A DNA stretch of 64,000 nt from Gadus chalcogrammus. Its lineage: Eukaryota > Chordata > Actinopteri > Gadiformes > Gadidae. Within the stretch, counting starts at the first letter, position 1. The number at the start of each line of letters is the position of its first letter. Positions 12,281 through 24,063 of this stretch are shown one piece after another. The notes beneath the pieces are model-generated. The model was not told where the DNA came from and made no database searches. It saw only the letters and a list, made by a program, of their open reading frames with translations. The stretch lies in NCBI RefSeq assembly GCF_026213295.1, contig NC_079427.1, forward strand, positions 30,773,184 through 30,837,183, in the 5' to 3' direction. The translations under genes and the position numbers were made by a program.

Positions 12281-13758
12281 TAGGGCTGGGCGATTTTTTC
12301 GGTTTAATCGATTAATTTGCATTTTTTCTTTCCTACGGTTTGTGAAATGGCTGAACCGAAAAATCGCGATTTAAAAACAGTTAGACTCTTCCGATTTGTT
12401 TTGCTGAATAGACTCCGTAGTAGCTACCTCTCTCACTTTCCAGAACGCGCGCAAAACTCAGCCTACTGCAATCACATTCACCTCGCCCCCGACAGACTTG
12501 GGGGAGAGCCGGGTCGATTGAAACCTTTTCAGTTAAACGTCTTTTGCAAAGATGACGTTATGTATACAAATAATTTGTGATCAACAACTCACATGTGTGT
12601 TCTCTTAGTTACAAGCAGTGGTGTAGTCTACGTGATACGCAGGTATACGCCGTATACCCACTAGGAACGCACCAGGATTTGCGTATACCCACTTAAAAAT
12701 GTGCACGGATACGTATCAATCGTCTTGTGACAGATCTTTCACTTCTGTGTTTATTTTTCGGAAATATCGGTTGGGTATAACTGCAATAAAATACTTTAAG
12801 CAGGGGAAGTTATCTCCTACATTCACCATTCATAAAATTCCCGCTGCGCGCTCGCGCTCTGCCCTGTCTCTGTTACGAAGCGCGAAGCTGCATCTCTGCA
12901 CGTTAGTTGGCGGGCCGAGCCCCTCCTTCTCGCGTGTGTGTGCGTGCGTGCATGCGTGTGTGGGTGTGTGTGTGTCCAGTCCTCCCATATTAATGTGTAA
13001 ACCACATAATAAGTAGTCAACAGAAGACAATGTTTTAATCCCACTTTATATCTCCTTGTTACTTTTAGATGAGAACCCCTGGCCAGCCTTTCAGACTGGG
13101 TGTCAGGCTAGGGAATTTAAAAACAGGCATCCTTGGTTAGAGTGGAGGGAAAAAAGTTATAGGTAAATGTCAGCCAACATACAGTTGGTATACACAATTG
13201 AAATTCATAATGTTAATCACTATGCAAATGAGAGTATAGCTAATTCATGGTCATTTTTAAGGTGCAGTAATTTCACACTTTTACACAATTAAATTACTGG
13301 TATGTTAGATAACAACAGTAAGAGCTCAAATTAGAGCAATTAAAAGAGTGAAACATTAGTCTCCTGTCATCTCCTTCTCATGCACTGGTTAGCCATGGAT
13401 GTAAACAGTTCATTCAATTATTCTGAGTCGATTTTGTCCTTGTTTAGCATTTGCTATTGCTACTATAGATATACAAAGGACAACTTGTCATTTTTGTGTT
13501 CTATTTGTTCATACTGTTAAAACTGATAAACCTACTCAGCTTTCCATGATTGTTGATAATCGTTATACTCTTAAATCAGCGGGTTGTAGACCCCTGCGTT
13601 GGTGAGTGAAGTGCGACACCCCATAAGCACACGTACATGGGTTTCAATGGAATTTGTTTAGAGAAAAACAGAAAAAAAAAATCGAGGTTTAAATCGAAAA
13701 TTGTCCATTAGTTAGAAAAAATCGAGATTTTATTTTTAGGCCAAATCGCCCAGCCCTA
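12281..13758. mobile_element. Nested hAT-type element, TSD CATTGAAG
   Basis: Starts TAGGGCTGGGCGATTTT and ends AAATCGCCCAGCCCTA, with perfect 8-bp target duplications CATTGAAG at 12273-12280 and 13759-13766. No transposase seen in its 1.48 kb; a TG/CA-rich patch lies near 12940. Confidence 0.9.
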
Positions 13759-14003
13759 CATTGAAGATACTTTTTTTTTTTTAATTATTGTATTTTTTCA
13801 GGAAATTATTTTTAAGTTAAACTTAATTTGTCAAGAGATACATTCTTGACGTTGCACTTCAAATAAAGTGGGTATTGGCATAACTGGTTGTAATTTTTAT
13901 TTTAACGCAGCAGGGGGTTTTACTTACCTTGTAATCTAAATTACTTTTTAAAGGAGTAATCAGATTAATTTTTCAAGGTTACTGTGGCAGCACTGGTTGG
14001 AAG

Positions 14004-14991
14004 TCTGGGGTTGGAAAAGTGTCAACTCCGACCAACTCTGTGTGTTTGAGCTACCATGTCGTAAAAAATGGATGCTCACGCTGAACTGCAAGAATACAAA
14101 TGTATTATAATTCTAAATGTTAATGATCTAGTTTGACAGAAAAATAACTTATTTTTCAGTCAAACTAGAGTACATTTTGTCTACAATAAGTGAACCACTT
14201 AGTAGAGGAAACTGGGTCCATTCCGTCTGTCTTTTAAAAAAATGTGTTTACCCTTTCAAATATGCCGTCTTTTACCCGGCATGGTCCGCACGTTTACACT
14301 GACCGAGGTAATATACCGGCCTGATTTTGCACGCCAATTTATTCTCTCGGACGCTACACACATTGGCGGTATAATTTTAATGTGAATGTGATTAGATGGC
14401 TTCGCTGTTCCAGGGGCGGGACTTGGGTAGAGGTTTTGGTTCTGTGTTTCGACTACAACAGAGACAACTTAGAATATCAACATGAATAGCTCTGTGAGTG
14501 GAGAGACGGTAAAATCCACGAGCTGCTGACCATCATGGGAGAGAAGGTGATGCAGTCGCATTTTATGAAGACAGGGAAAGATGGTGCGATCTACGAGAAA
14601 GCAGCATAGGAACTTTCCTAAGGAGGCATTTGTCGGGACTAAAAACAACATAAGTGGTCAGCAAAATAAAGAATATGTTGACATTTTTGCACTTGTAAAT
14701 AGTTAATCGCATTTGTAGCCTACACAGATGTATACTCATTTTTGCATGCGAGTGTCTTGAATCATGAAAAAATAAAAATATTCAGCTGGCTCCGTGACAA
14801 AGGGGGATTTTATCCCCTCGGTTTTACACAGGCAAGACAATGAAATTGCAGGGTGTGCCAAGCCGCGACCGTACCGGCTTGGCAGTGTGAAAATGCCTTT
14901 AGTTTATGGTATGTTGCAGGCATGAAACTAATGAAATGGTCACATACTAAATAATTTGGATTTAACAGACAAGTTTCTTCTTTCTCTTCAG
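14004..14991. other. Intron/upstream sequence before start-codon exon
   Basis: No gene seen. The stretch near 14280-14900 has TE-like features (for example ggtccgcacg ... ccgcgaccgtaccgg, possible inverted ends), not resolved. Confidence 0.4.
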
Positions 14992-15105
14992 ATTCCTACA
15001 CAGGTCTGTGTTCCCCCTCCTCATGCAGAACTCCATGAAATGAATAAAGCACCACAGCCTATAGCAGGACCCCCGCACCCCGCCCCCTCCCCCGGCCTCC
15101 CACAG
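14992..15105 (+). CDS. eif4g1: eif4g1 coding exon with start codon (MNKAPQ...)
   Basis: The acceptor is ttctcttcag at 14982-14991 and the donor is gtaacc at 15106. The ATG at 15040 starts MNKAPQPIAGPP..SPGLPQ, which matches the N-terminus of canonical vertebrate eIF4G1. The 48 nt upstream are also open in frame (IPTQVCVPPPHAELHE), so an upstream ATG in an unseen exon cannot be excluded. A purine (G) sits at -3 of the ATG. The exon ends in phase 0. Because it has an acceptor, at least one non-coding exon must lie further 5'; I did not find it in 8457-14991. Confidence 0.9.
15023..15043 (+). promoter_or_regulatory. Upstream ORF (MQNSMK*) overlapping the eif4g1 start
   Basis: ATG at 15023 in another frame reads six codons and stops at TGA 15041-15043, which overlaps the main ATG (15040-15042) as ATGA. 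Such an arrangement may allow termination-reinitiation. The upstream ATG context is weak (C at -3). Confidence 0.45.
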
Positions 15106-15552
15106 GTAACCTGCAAACACCTTCGCAGCCGCTTCAGCTCAGCTTTGACAGTTGGAAAGAGTGCAAGAACAGGATTTAGAACCTACCAAAAAAAAAGTCT
15201 CTACGTTCCTCCCACATGGGGGAGGGCTGTACTTCATCTCTTATTGATGGGCATGACAGATTTCCTGAGCGAATAGGGATGAGATGCCGTGTGTGGTCCA
15301 AGATCTACAGGGGAAGCCAAATAGAAACAGAACTCACTAACTAACCCGTATCACTAAGTGACCGAAATGCTTACTTTAATCAATTATCACTGACAAGGCT
15401 TTTATATCCTAGTACGCTCAAATGAAGGCTCAATAATCCTACCGACAATACCATTTTCCGCACTAACTTTGCTCTTACCGGTCATTCCCTCACTTCATAT
15501 CTCTGTGTTTGTCCCTCTCTATTTTGCTCTCTTTCTCTTGTTGAATCTCCAG

Positions 15553-15639
15553 GCCAACTTTCCCCCTGGGCAACCTCCCTCCATGGTCTTTGCCAGCCCA
15601 CCGCCTCCACAAATGAACCCCACACCTCAGCCCCGACAG
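15553..15639 (+). CDS. eif4g1: eif4g1 exon (ANFPPGQPPSMVF...PRQ)
   Basis: An 87-nt exon, phase 0 at both ends, with acceptor ctccag and donor gtatgc. It encodes 29 residues, proline-rich, ending QMNPTPQPRQ, equivalent to the human stretch ending MNTPSQPRQ. The internal ATG (QMN) corresponds to a known internal start used by shorter human eIF4G1 isoforms; whether it is used here is not visible. Confidence 0.9.
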
Positions 15640-15757
15640 GTATGCCCTGGTCACACGCCCCGTGTTCTAATCATTCAAGAGGCTTTTCACTCATCACTCA
15701 GAAGAATTTTCATCCTCTTATTTGGGGGTGTGCAGAATGAAGGGATATTGTGCAGGG

Positions 15758-18625
15758 TTTCCGCGGATCCTTAAAAAGTCTTAAATTCATAAATCGAAAA
15801 ATAAGGCCTTAAATAGCATTAAAAGTCTTAAATCCATCTTTCAAGTCTTAAAAATGTTTACACATGGTAAGTAGGATTTTATGATTGTAGTTAGTCTCAA
15901 ATCTAAAAAAGAATAGTTAACATTTTTTATATATATATAAATTAGGGCTGTAACGATACGCGTAACGAAACCGAATTCGCGACACTCAAAGCCACAAACC
16001 TGTCTCGCGTGTGAGAAGGCAGAATTGCCTGGGTGATCCCTGTCTCTATTGTTTTGTGTGATTTGACTGGCAGCTTGGTCTGCTTATAGGTCGGAATGAA
16101 GCGGCCACCGATTATTGACAGGATGGGTACTTTATTCTACCGGACTCGTTCGCTTCTTCACTAGACACTACGCTACCGCTCGCTCTCCTCGCTCGTCCAG
16201 CTCACTCGCTGACGTCACTCACACACGACATACTGCACACTACCATTCTCGCGCACCACACATATGCTACTCGTAACACTATGCCTCGTTATTGCGACGT
16301 TCATGTTAGACTGTTCATGTTTTTTCCCCATCTAATGAAAGTTAGGCTATTAAACATGTTGCATTCTATACGGCCTGATTATGTCATTATTTAAGCTGCA
16401 TAGCCTAATAAGAAGCGCCCGAACGAGCAAGTGGATTTTGGGTGGACGTTAATATAAAAGCTTATTTATTCAAATGTTTTTAGAAACTGCAGAACAACCT
16501 TTTGTTCCTCAAAACCACACAAAATAGAAGTATTTGCAATTGATCAGCGCGCTGTCTTCTCTTCTCTCGGGAAAGCGATGTTAACAGTCACGCATCGCTT
16601 CAGTGCGAATATAGCCCCGCCTTCTGTCACTCACTCGCAGTGCGGTCTCTGCAGTGATTCGCTAAAGGTTAGCCAACACAGCTAGCATCTCAAGGTGCTA
16701 GCACCTCCGCGAACGGTTTAGGTAGAAAGCTAAATGGAGTAGTGATGGAGGAGTGCAGTTGGAAGTACTTTGGATTGAGGCAAATTATCAAGGAAAGTCA
16801 CAGAACACGGTTTTGGGTTTCATAACTGTGCACATGCACACAGCAATAGCGATCTTTTTCACGAAATTGGACCCTCACAAACTACTGTATATATTACATG
16901 AAAGCTGAGCCTCCACTTATTCCAACAGTCCAAACCATATCATTCTGTGACTAAAACTCGCAAATAACAACTTAAGAAGAAACGTCCCCTTTTCTTTTAA
17001 CAACCAAATATGAAGTATTACCTTTGTGATTTTTGTCCACAAAGTGATTCTGATCGAATAAAACCACCATAAACAGATTATCCAGTATCTGGGCAACTTA
17101 ACATGGTGTTTTTCAATCAATGAATAAGAAGATTTCTTAGGAAATAGGTAAATGCCTTCAATCAGAAACATATTCTTCAGCGCAATCTAGTGGCCATATA
17201 TTTATTTGCGAGTGTTTGGCTTGGTGCATTCGATTGCCCTGAACTTTAAATAGAGGTGTCAAGTGTCAAAATTGTAAGATATCTACCTTTATTTGTGTCT
17301 CATAGTAAGACAGCGCTCCCAACTGATAACGACCAACTGATACTGATAATTATTTCAGGTGGAAATGTTATCTTCCACTTATGCTGTGTTCCATGGCTTT
17401 ATTCACTTTAACCAAGTATTATCCCCATTGAATATTTCACTTGCACAACAATCTTTCTTTTGGCCCAAAGATGACATTATCGCCCTTGCATTTGTGGAGA
17501 TATAATCTATTACTTTGGGTATGTTCTTCTTCCTGAAAAAAATTTCCCCCTGATATCAAAAATGGTATAGAATATCGATCTTTTTCCAGGAATAGTGTTG
17601 AAGTTAGAAAATCCAGTATTGTGACTGACAACCCTACTAGAAACGCGATTGTGATTATTCAGTTAGAGCTACAAGAAACTTGAAAGTTAAAAAGACATAT
17701 CTTTGCTACTACCTCTGACATTTAGTTATGTACATTTGCATAAAATCATGCAGGTCTACATATAACTTGGCGATAGCTTCAATAGGTTGGAACGGTGGAC
17801 TAAAATCACTTCATGGCACGATGTGACCGTTTGATAAATAAGTAAACAAAGCAGAAGTTTGTTATTTTTTTAAACACAACATGTGCTGGAAGCTAACATT
17901 CAGCTTCAGTCTGAGCTAGGATGATTTTTCTGAGCCCCCCCAAAACCAGGCCGGGTGCCTGGCAAAAAGAGGCCCGTTCACGATTCTGATTATAATTTGG
18001 GCAAGTGAACATTACATTCGGGCAAGTTGAACCTGACCTGTACTTGCCCGATGGGCAAGTGCTTTTGAAACCTTAGTGTCAACCCCTGATATTTGACTAA
18101 ACCTCCAAACTAGTTGAGGGTTTTTGCTCCACTACAATCTTTGGTTATTTATTTATTATTTAGCTATACTTTATAGTATTCTTTCTGTTCAAATCTGTTC
18201 AGTGTTCCAAATTATTTGTTATTAAATGTGACATTAAGTTAATTGTTATATAAGTGTTGTTAAAATAAAATGCTTTTAAATTTAAAAAAATCGTGGGATG
18301 TATCGAACCGTGGGTCAAAATTTGTGATAAAAACCGAATCGTGAGTTGGTGTATCGTTACAGCCCTAATATAAATTAATAGCAGTAATGTTGCGCATCAT
18401 GAGAGCGGGAACCAACAAAACATTTGTTTGCGGCCGTGACTCAGATGCACGTCGTTCAGGTGCGCAAGAGGTCATTTTGTTTCTGTCCAAAAAGCCTACT
18501 GATAGTGGAAATATGTTCAAATACATTTTTCCACTAGTGTTTATTGTGTCGTCGGTCTTAAATTTCCTTTCAAGTGGCATTAAAAAAGTCTTAGTCTTAA
18601 ATTTAACTTTCATTAAGCTGTAGGA
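15758..18625. mobile_element. Older element with TTAAA-rich ends, split by the hAT insertion
   Basis: The motif cagggtttccgcgg followed by many (a)gtcttaaa words at 15758-15930 resumes at 18540-18620 beyond the inserted hAT. Similar starts occur at 39430 and 48540. Boundaries are approximate. Confidence 0.45.
15943..18367. mobile_element. hAT-type element, 2.4 kb, TSD ATATAAAT
   Basis: Left end TAGGGCTGTAACGATACGCG, right end TATCGTTACAGCCCTA, with perfect 8-bp target duplications ATATAAAT at 15935-15942 and 18368-18375. It contains a segment (about 16830-17640) that is also found at about 49100-50255, and a piece near 16085-16145 that recurs at 26811-26870. No intact transposase. Confidence 0.9.
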
Positions 18626-18860
18626 ACCATGTTGTGATATTTTGTCTTTTTCTTGCAGGAGCTGTGCAGAATTGTTTGATCAGCCTATTTAATTTCAAGC
18701 ACGTTACCTACAAATTCCTATCGTCTTGCGTTTCAAATTTGATGTCTGACTATATTGGCCAACCTAGTGAGACAGTTAAATATTTTTTTTTTTTTTGTGA
18801 ATGGGGAAAAGCCTAAAAATAATTTGCCGGCCCATCCAATGCTGCATGCCGGCATACAAA

Positions 18861-18980
18861 TAAGTCCCCATAAGCCCAGTGTCCCAATAAATGCTGTCCC
18901 CCATAAGCCCAGTGTCCCAATAAGTGCTGTCCCATAAACACAGTGTCCCAATAAGTGCTGTCCTCATAGGCCAGTTCTCC
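18861..18980 (+). repeat. Minisatellite, unit about 31-33 bp
   Basis: About four units of the form taagtgctgtcccataaacc + cagtgtcccaa, 180 bp before the exon at 19163. Confidence 0.85.
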
Positions 18981-19162
18981 CTGTCCACAGACCCACACCC
19001 TGGCGGGGCAAAGATCCCACACTCAGCCCAAAAGGCACCAGTCTGTCAGCATGCCCTGCTTGTGGTCATACTGTTAACCTAGTGGTCAGGCTTATGTCTG
19101 GAGTGTGTGTGTGTGTGTTGTGCCATGGTCCTTAACCTCTGTCTGCTCTCCTCTTCCTCTAG

Positions 19163-19195
19163 TTCGCCCCCGGGCCCCGGCCTATACACCAACAG
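19163..19195 (+). CDS. eif4g1: eif4g1 small exon FAPGPRPIHQQ
   Basis: A 33-nt exon, phase 0/0, with a good pyrimidine tract (ctcctcttcctctag) and donor gtacta. It encodes 11 residues that fit between PRQ and the next exon. Being a multiple of three it could be skipped without a frameshift. Confidence 0.75.
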
Positions 19196-19840
19196 GTACT
19201 AACACACACTCAACCTGCCCCTATTCTTCTTTCCTTCTTCACTGCATGTCGTAGGTGGCTGTGGCGGGGCCCCACACACATTTTGGGAGGGGTGTGCTCA
19301 CGGTCATTCAGTTTTGCATTCCTGTCGATATCTAGGATGTTTTTAATAGATCTGTGAGGGCAGTGATGGTAAATATTGATCAGTTTCATCATTGGCTTGG
19401 CATTGCCAGGTCAAATTAAGTATCATTAAATTTTTTATATACCTCATGGGCAGACACCTGAAAGTATGCCTCTGCTTCTATATTTTCCCTTTATAGACGG
19501 TGTCTTAAACTACACACTAAAACCTTTCCTTTTAACGTGTTTTATTCCCCCTTCATTACTTTTTGCTTGCCAAACAATATGTAATGCCCTCATTCAACTT
19601 TAATGGCATGTTGTATGGCACCAGCAGTGCTATATTCTAAAAAGGAACCTCACAGCATGGATTAGGTTGGTGGTTTGTGTAGACACTGGGTGCCCCAATA
19701 CTATTGGTGCCAAGCCACTTCATTTGGTTACACACAAAGAAATGTGACAATCTTGGTTCAAATATAGAACGGCGAGGCGTGGATCATAGCTCTCAGCCAG
19801 TGGGTAGCCCTGAACTTGTTGGATAATCATTTGTCTAGAC

Positions 19841-20671
19841 CAGGGGTTTTCAAAGTGTGAGAGAGTGAGCCCCCCCTCAGAGAAAAAAATTCAGCTGAGC
19901 CCCCCCCCCAAATTTTTTTTTTTCTAAAGACCTGTGGTTTTGAAAGCTATCTTAATTATTTTACACATTTTAAACATCTCTGATCATAATTTTAAAACAT
20001 TTGAAACATATTTTTTTAACATTTGAAACATATTTTTTAAACATATTTTTTAAACATTTTAAACATATTTCTGAAACAGTCGAATCAGATCTGCTTTTAC
20101 AGTCCAGAGATTCGACTATTCGGCGGGGTTTGTTTTACCGGCGTTGCTATGGTGACCTAAATCATTATAAGCAACTGAAAACGATGCCGGTTTGAAACTA
20201 AAAACTGTGATTCTGAAAAAGTATAAATGCTATCAAAATTCCCGTTTAGATAGTATTGAAGATACAAGTGTGTAGATTTGTTCAATGGTTTGAACGATGG
20301 TAAACGGTTTGAAAAAATGAATGAGTTACGATGTCTAGAAGTAGGTGTATCAGAATGGTCAGACGTCTTCAATGAAAACAGCTGGAAACGAAACTAAAAC
20401 GGTGGTTCTGCAGACATTTTAAATGATATCGAAATTCTGTTTGGATATTATTGAAGATACAAGTGTGTAGATTTGTTTAAATGGCTTGCACGAAGATAAA
20501 CGGTTGAAAATTGATTTAGTTAGGTTACTTCTACAGTTGAAGTACGATTGATGATTTGAAATCATCGACTTTCAGGTTTTTCTTCGGGTTTATTTTTTTC
20601 TCACGTCGCGCCCCCCCTGAAGAACTCTGGCGCCCCCCAGGGGGGGCGCGCCCCACAGTTTGAAACCACTG
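19841..20671. mobile_element. hAT-type element, TSD GTCTAGAC
   Basis: Left end CAGGGGTTTTCAAAGTGTG, right end CACAGTTTGAAACCACTG, with perfect 8-bp target duplications GTCTAGAC at 19833-19840 and 20672-20679. The 831-bp body has C- and G-runs next to both ends and no transposase. Confidence 0.92.
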
Positions 20672-20865
20672 GTCTAGACTGTGCACGACACGGTAGACAC
20701 ATGCTCTGGAAAGTGGGGTTTCCTCATTTTGCTAAGTATGGCTGTTGACACAAGGCCAACATTGTGTGTGATAGTCCTGGTGCCAGCTCTCTTGGGCATT
20801 CAGCAATAGGATTCTCAGATTAGAGCGGGAGAAGTGCAGGACGCAACAGTGTGCTTTGTAGCCTG

Positions 20866-21396
20866 ACCTGTGGACTGACCTCTGGTCTGACCTGGGGTCG
20901 GACCTCGGGGTCGGACCTGGGGTCTGAACTGGGGTCTGACCTGTGTCTGAGCTCTGGTCTGACCTGTGTCTGAGCTCTGGTCTGAAATGGTGTCTGACCT
21001 GGGGTCTGACCTTGATGTGTCCTCTGGTCTGTCCTTGGTTTTACCTGTGGTCTGACCTCTGATGTAACCTGTGGTCTGACCTCTGGTGTGACCTGTGGTC
21101 TGACCTGTGGGGTGACCTGTGGTCTGACCTCTGGTGTGACTGGTCTGACCTCTGGTGTGACCTGTGGTCTGACCTCAGGTGTGATCTGTGGTCTGACCTC
21201 TGGTGTGACCCTGTGGTGTAACCTGTGGTCTGACCTCTGGTCTGACCTCTGGTGTCACCTGTGGGTCTGACCTGTGGGGTGACCTGTGGTCTGACCTCTG
21301 GTGTGACCTGTGGGGTGACCTGTGGTCTGACCTCTGGTATGACCTGTGGTCTGACCTGCTGTGTGCCCTGTGGTCTGACCTCTGGTCTGACCTGTA
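20866..21396 (+). repeat. Minisatellite, unit 12-24 bp (tctgacctctggtgtgacct)
   Basis: About 530 bp of ggtctgacctctggtgtgacctgt units with variable phase. Open frames on both strands here (for example RSDHRSH repeats) are shadows of the array. It lies in the intron between the exons at 19163 and 23294. Confidence 0.95.
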
Positions 21397-22874
21397 CTCC
21401 TCCATCTCTCATTGGAAGTTTGATCCCTGATCTGGAAAGTATTCCAAATATATTTTGCTACCGGTTCTTCATTCCTCTCTGGCACAAGCAAACCAGGTTT
21501 CTTGTGGATTGGCCGAGGCAGTTGTCGGCCCACAGCAATCATGGCAAATGATCTCTGTCAACACCCAACAGTGGGTGTGAGAGCCGATCCCGGCGCCCCC
21601 TTCAACTCCGTTCTCCCCTCCCCCACAATGCATCTTTGGTTCCTTTTTTTAACGTTCTTGTTTAGAGAACACTTATACTGGCAAACTATTATGTTTTGCT
21701 GCCAGAATCAGACAGCGGTCCTGTCTGGCGAAACCACACTGCAAAACACACACATTTCCCCCCCCAAATGTCTACCAAAACCCTTGCCCTGTCATTTTGA
21801 GCCAAGTTATTCATCTGAAAACATGGCGACCAAAGTCTACTGCGGGGGGAGGGTGGGTCCGTAGGTAATCTAAGCCATGCTGCATGTCAATTCACCCAAG
21901 GCCCCGATATACTTGAAATCAATAGAAATTGGTTACTCCACTGTCACTGACTAAGGGTGTTTGTTCAAAGTGCAAGTAAAGCCCCTGTTGGAATTAGAAC
22001 AGAGTTCTAGGAAGGAGAGCAGCGTTTACTACAAGGTCCGAAAAGCTTTACCCTAACTCAGACGCCGTCGTCAAAATAACCGCTGCTCAGCGTCACCGTC
22101 CACACGTCCTAGCGGTCTGCCTGACCAGTGATTCCAAACCCCCGGTCCCCGGACAGTCACAGCGGGTATCCCGTTTCAACAGCTGTGGCTGTTGAAAAAC
22201 AGCCACATCATTTGTTTAAAAATTATGCGTCTTAGATTAAGGCATTCAAATTGACGACCTGTCCTCCAATGCTGATCCTTGGAAACAAAAAAGGTTGGGA
22301 ACCCCTGATCTAGAGCATAACCCTCTGTGACACGCAAACAGCCCTCTTAACGGCTGAACCAGCTCGACAAATCCACAACGGCCGTGTAGCTTCTCTCTGA
22401 CCCAAAGTCAACCCCAGCTCGGACAGAGCCCTTCGTGTCCACACGCGTCTCGCCGCCCATGTCCCTCAGCACTTCAACGTCACGAAAAGAACGCTTAGCT
22501 GTTTCTGAAGCAGAGTGCACCTGTTCTCCCCATATTAGGGACTTATTTCAGTAACGGTGATAACAGGCATAGACCACTATGTTGAGGATCATCAAAGACA
22601 TATTATCAAGTTTTAGACCCTTGAAAAAGCGGTTTTTGGTACCCTGATTAAACCAGAGTCAGGGTCCCCTCTAGTGCGCTGATCCACGCCCGAGTTGTGC
22701 CTTAGCTCTGTGCGTATGCGCTGGTTTAGTTTGAAGTATATCGAGGCCTTCACTCACTCACTGTGTTGGGATGCTTCCTCACTGATTGTGGTGCATTCTA
22801 TCTTCTCCTTTCCCCTCCTGCTCTTGCTTCCATGTGACCTGTCTGTGTGTTGCCCTGTGTTTGTGCTGCTCAAG
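21397..22874. other. Intron, no gene recognised
   Basis: 22128-22315 looks like a degraded interspersed repeat (ends aaacccccggtccccgg and gttgggaacccctgatctag). Nothing else recognised before the microexon. Confidence 0.45.
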
Positions 22875-22895
22875 GGAGGGTTCAGGTCGCTACAG
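22875..22895 (+). CDS. eif4g1: eif4g1 21-nt microexon GGFRSLQ (candidate)
   Basis: Twenty-one nucleotides between ..gtgctgctcaag and gtaatacc, phase 0 at both ends, so it can be included or skipped in frame between HQQ (19195) and PYYTNR (23294). Vertebrate eIF4G1 is known to have a 21-nt neural microexon regulated by SRRM4 (nSR100); from memory the human insert is the same heptapeptide. The weak acceptor and the UGC-UGC motif just before it match the SRRM4 signature. A long GT run starts 20 nt after the donor. Could be chance, but position, length, phase and flanking motifs all agree. Confidence 0.75.
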
Positions 22896-22914
22896 GTAAT
22901 ACCGCTCATTATTT

Positions 22915-23040
<126 letters not shown>

Positions 23041-23293
23041 CCCTCTGCTGGTTGGCAGTGAGGCAGCAGCATGTCAATGAGATGCAGTGAATAGACCGTA
23101 GTGCTGGGCCGCTTTAACCTCAGGGGCCAGTGTGCTCCGACGGGCCCTCTCTGCACCTTCACAGGGCCAGGCGGAGGACGTGTGTGACCGGTGGTTCCCC
23201 GTGTGGTTTCTCACTACTCCTCTTCCCCACCCCTCCCCCATGTCATTCCTCTCTCCCCTCCTGCTCCGTGTGGATCATGTCGCCCCTGTCCAG

Positions 23294-23488
23294 CCATACT
23301 ACACCAACAGGTCAGGCCTGCCCTCGGGGGCCGGGCCCCGGGGCCTGCCCCCCAGCAGCGCCCCGCGGCCCGTGGCCCCCACCCACGTGTACCAGGCGGG
23401 ACCCGGCTCCCAGATGATGATGATCCCCCAGCAGCCACTAGCCTTCCCCAGCTCCCCGCAGGGCACCGCCTACTTCATTCCTGGACAG
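23294..23488 (+). CDS. eif4g1: eif4g1 exon (PYYTNRSGLPSG...YFIPGQ)
   Basis: A 195-nt exon in phase 0/0, acceptor cccctgtccag, donor gtaaaa. It encodes 65 residues containing SQMMMIPQQPLAFPSSPQG and ending FIPGQ, matching human SQVMMIPSQISYP..YYIPGQ. It is GC-rich in codon third positions compared with the surrounding introns. A second AG at 23309-23310 would give a shorter exon but would lose the conserved YYTNR. Confidence 0.92.
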
Positions 23489-23966
23489 GTAAAACGTGTA
23501 GGGGCTGGAGCGGGTGGAGGAACACGGTGTGGTCAGGACGGTCTCTCATTGGGCCTCCATTAGGAGGCTGTCATTCATATCTGATTTGAGTTAAAGACCG
23601 GAGTCTCTACAGAACCCCTTCCTTTTTGCATGTGGATGCCCTTATTGCAATTCAGCCAATCACATCAGCAGCTGAATAAATCATAATCTGCCCTAGGGGT
23701 GAAGCTCCTCTTTGTGTTCTTCTGTTGATCCAAATCTGTGTAGAGATTTGTCACGGGTATAATGTTCCCATCAACACATAGTACATAGTACTTGTTGATG
23801 GTGGTGCAGTATTGTTTTCAAAATGGCCACATACATTTTCAGGATGACGACAATATCTGCTCAAATTGTGTCTTGTGATGTCAAGAACTCCTCAATCACT
23901 CACAGGCCCCTGCAGCGACAGACCACTTTCCATCTGTAACGCGTGTGTTTGTCCCCCTCCCTCCAG
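23489..23966. other. Intron, no feature recognised
   Basis: Unique-looking intronic sequence between two eif4g1 exons. Confidence 0.7.
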
Positions 23967-24063
23967 TACCGGCCCACCTACGTGACCACGCCCCAGCAGT
24001 ACTCCCTCCCGGCGGGCACGCCCGGCTTCTACCCCAGCAGCACGGCGGATTACGGTCCTTATG
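23967..24063 (+). CDS. eif4g1: eif4g1 exon (YRPTYVTTPQQYSLPAG...)
   Basis: A 97-nt exon entering in phase 0 and leaving in phase 1 (final single G), acceptor tccctccag, donor gtaaga. It encodes YRPTYVTTPQQYSLPAGTPG and FYPSSTADYGPY, matching human [23 protein letters not shown]. The phase-1 exit fits the phase-1 entry of the polyQ exon at 32979 (joined residues Y-AGAYYPAQ). Confidence 0.93.

Larger units (their letters stand above)
10511..13995 (-). mobile_element. hAT transposon, 3.5 kb, internally deleted, TSD GTTGGAAG
   Basis: Terminal repeats CAGTGATGCCAGTAACGCG (left) and the inverse CAGTGCTGCCACAGTAAC (right), with perfect 8-bp target duplications GTTGGAAG at 10503-10510 and 13996-14003. 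A minus-strand transposase fragment is at 10534-10920. Two further elements are nested inside (10899-11637 and 12281-13758). Confidence 0.9.

Noticed and set aside
20866..21412. Open frames with RSDHRSH or CGLTSGV repeats
   Set aside because: Translations of the tctgacctgtgg minisatellite in an intron, with no conserved neighbours.
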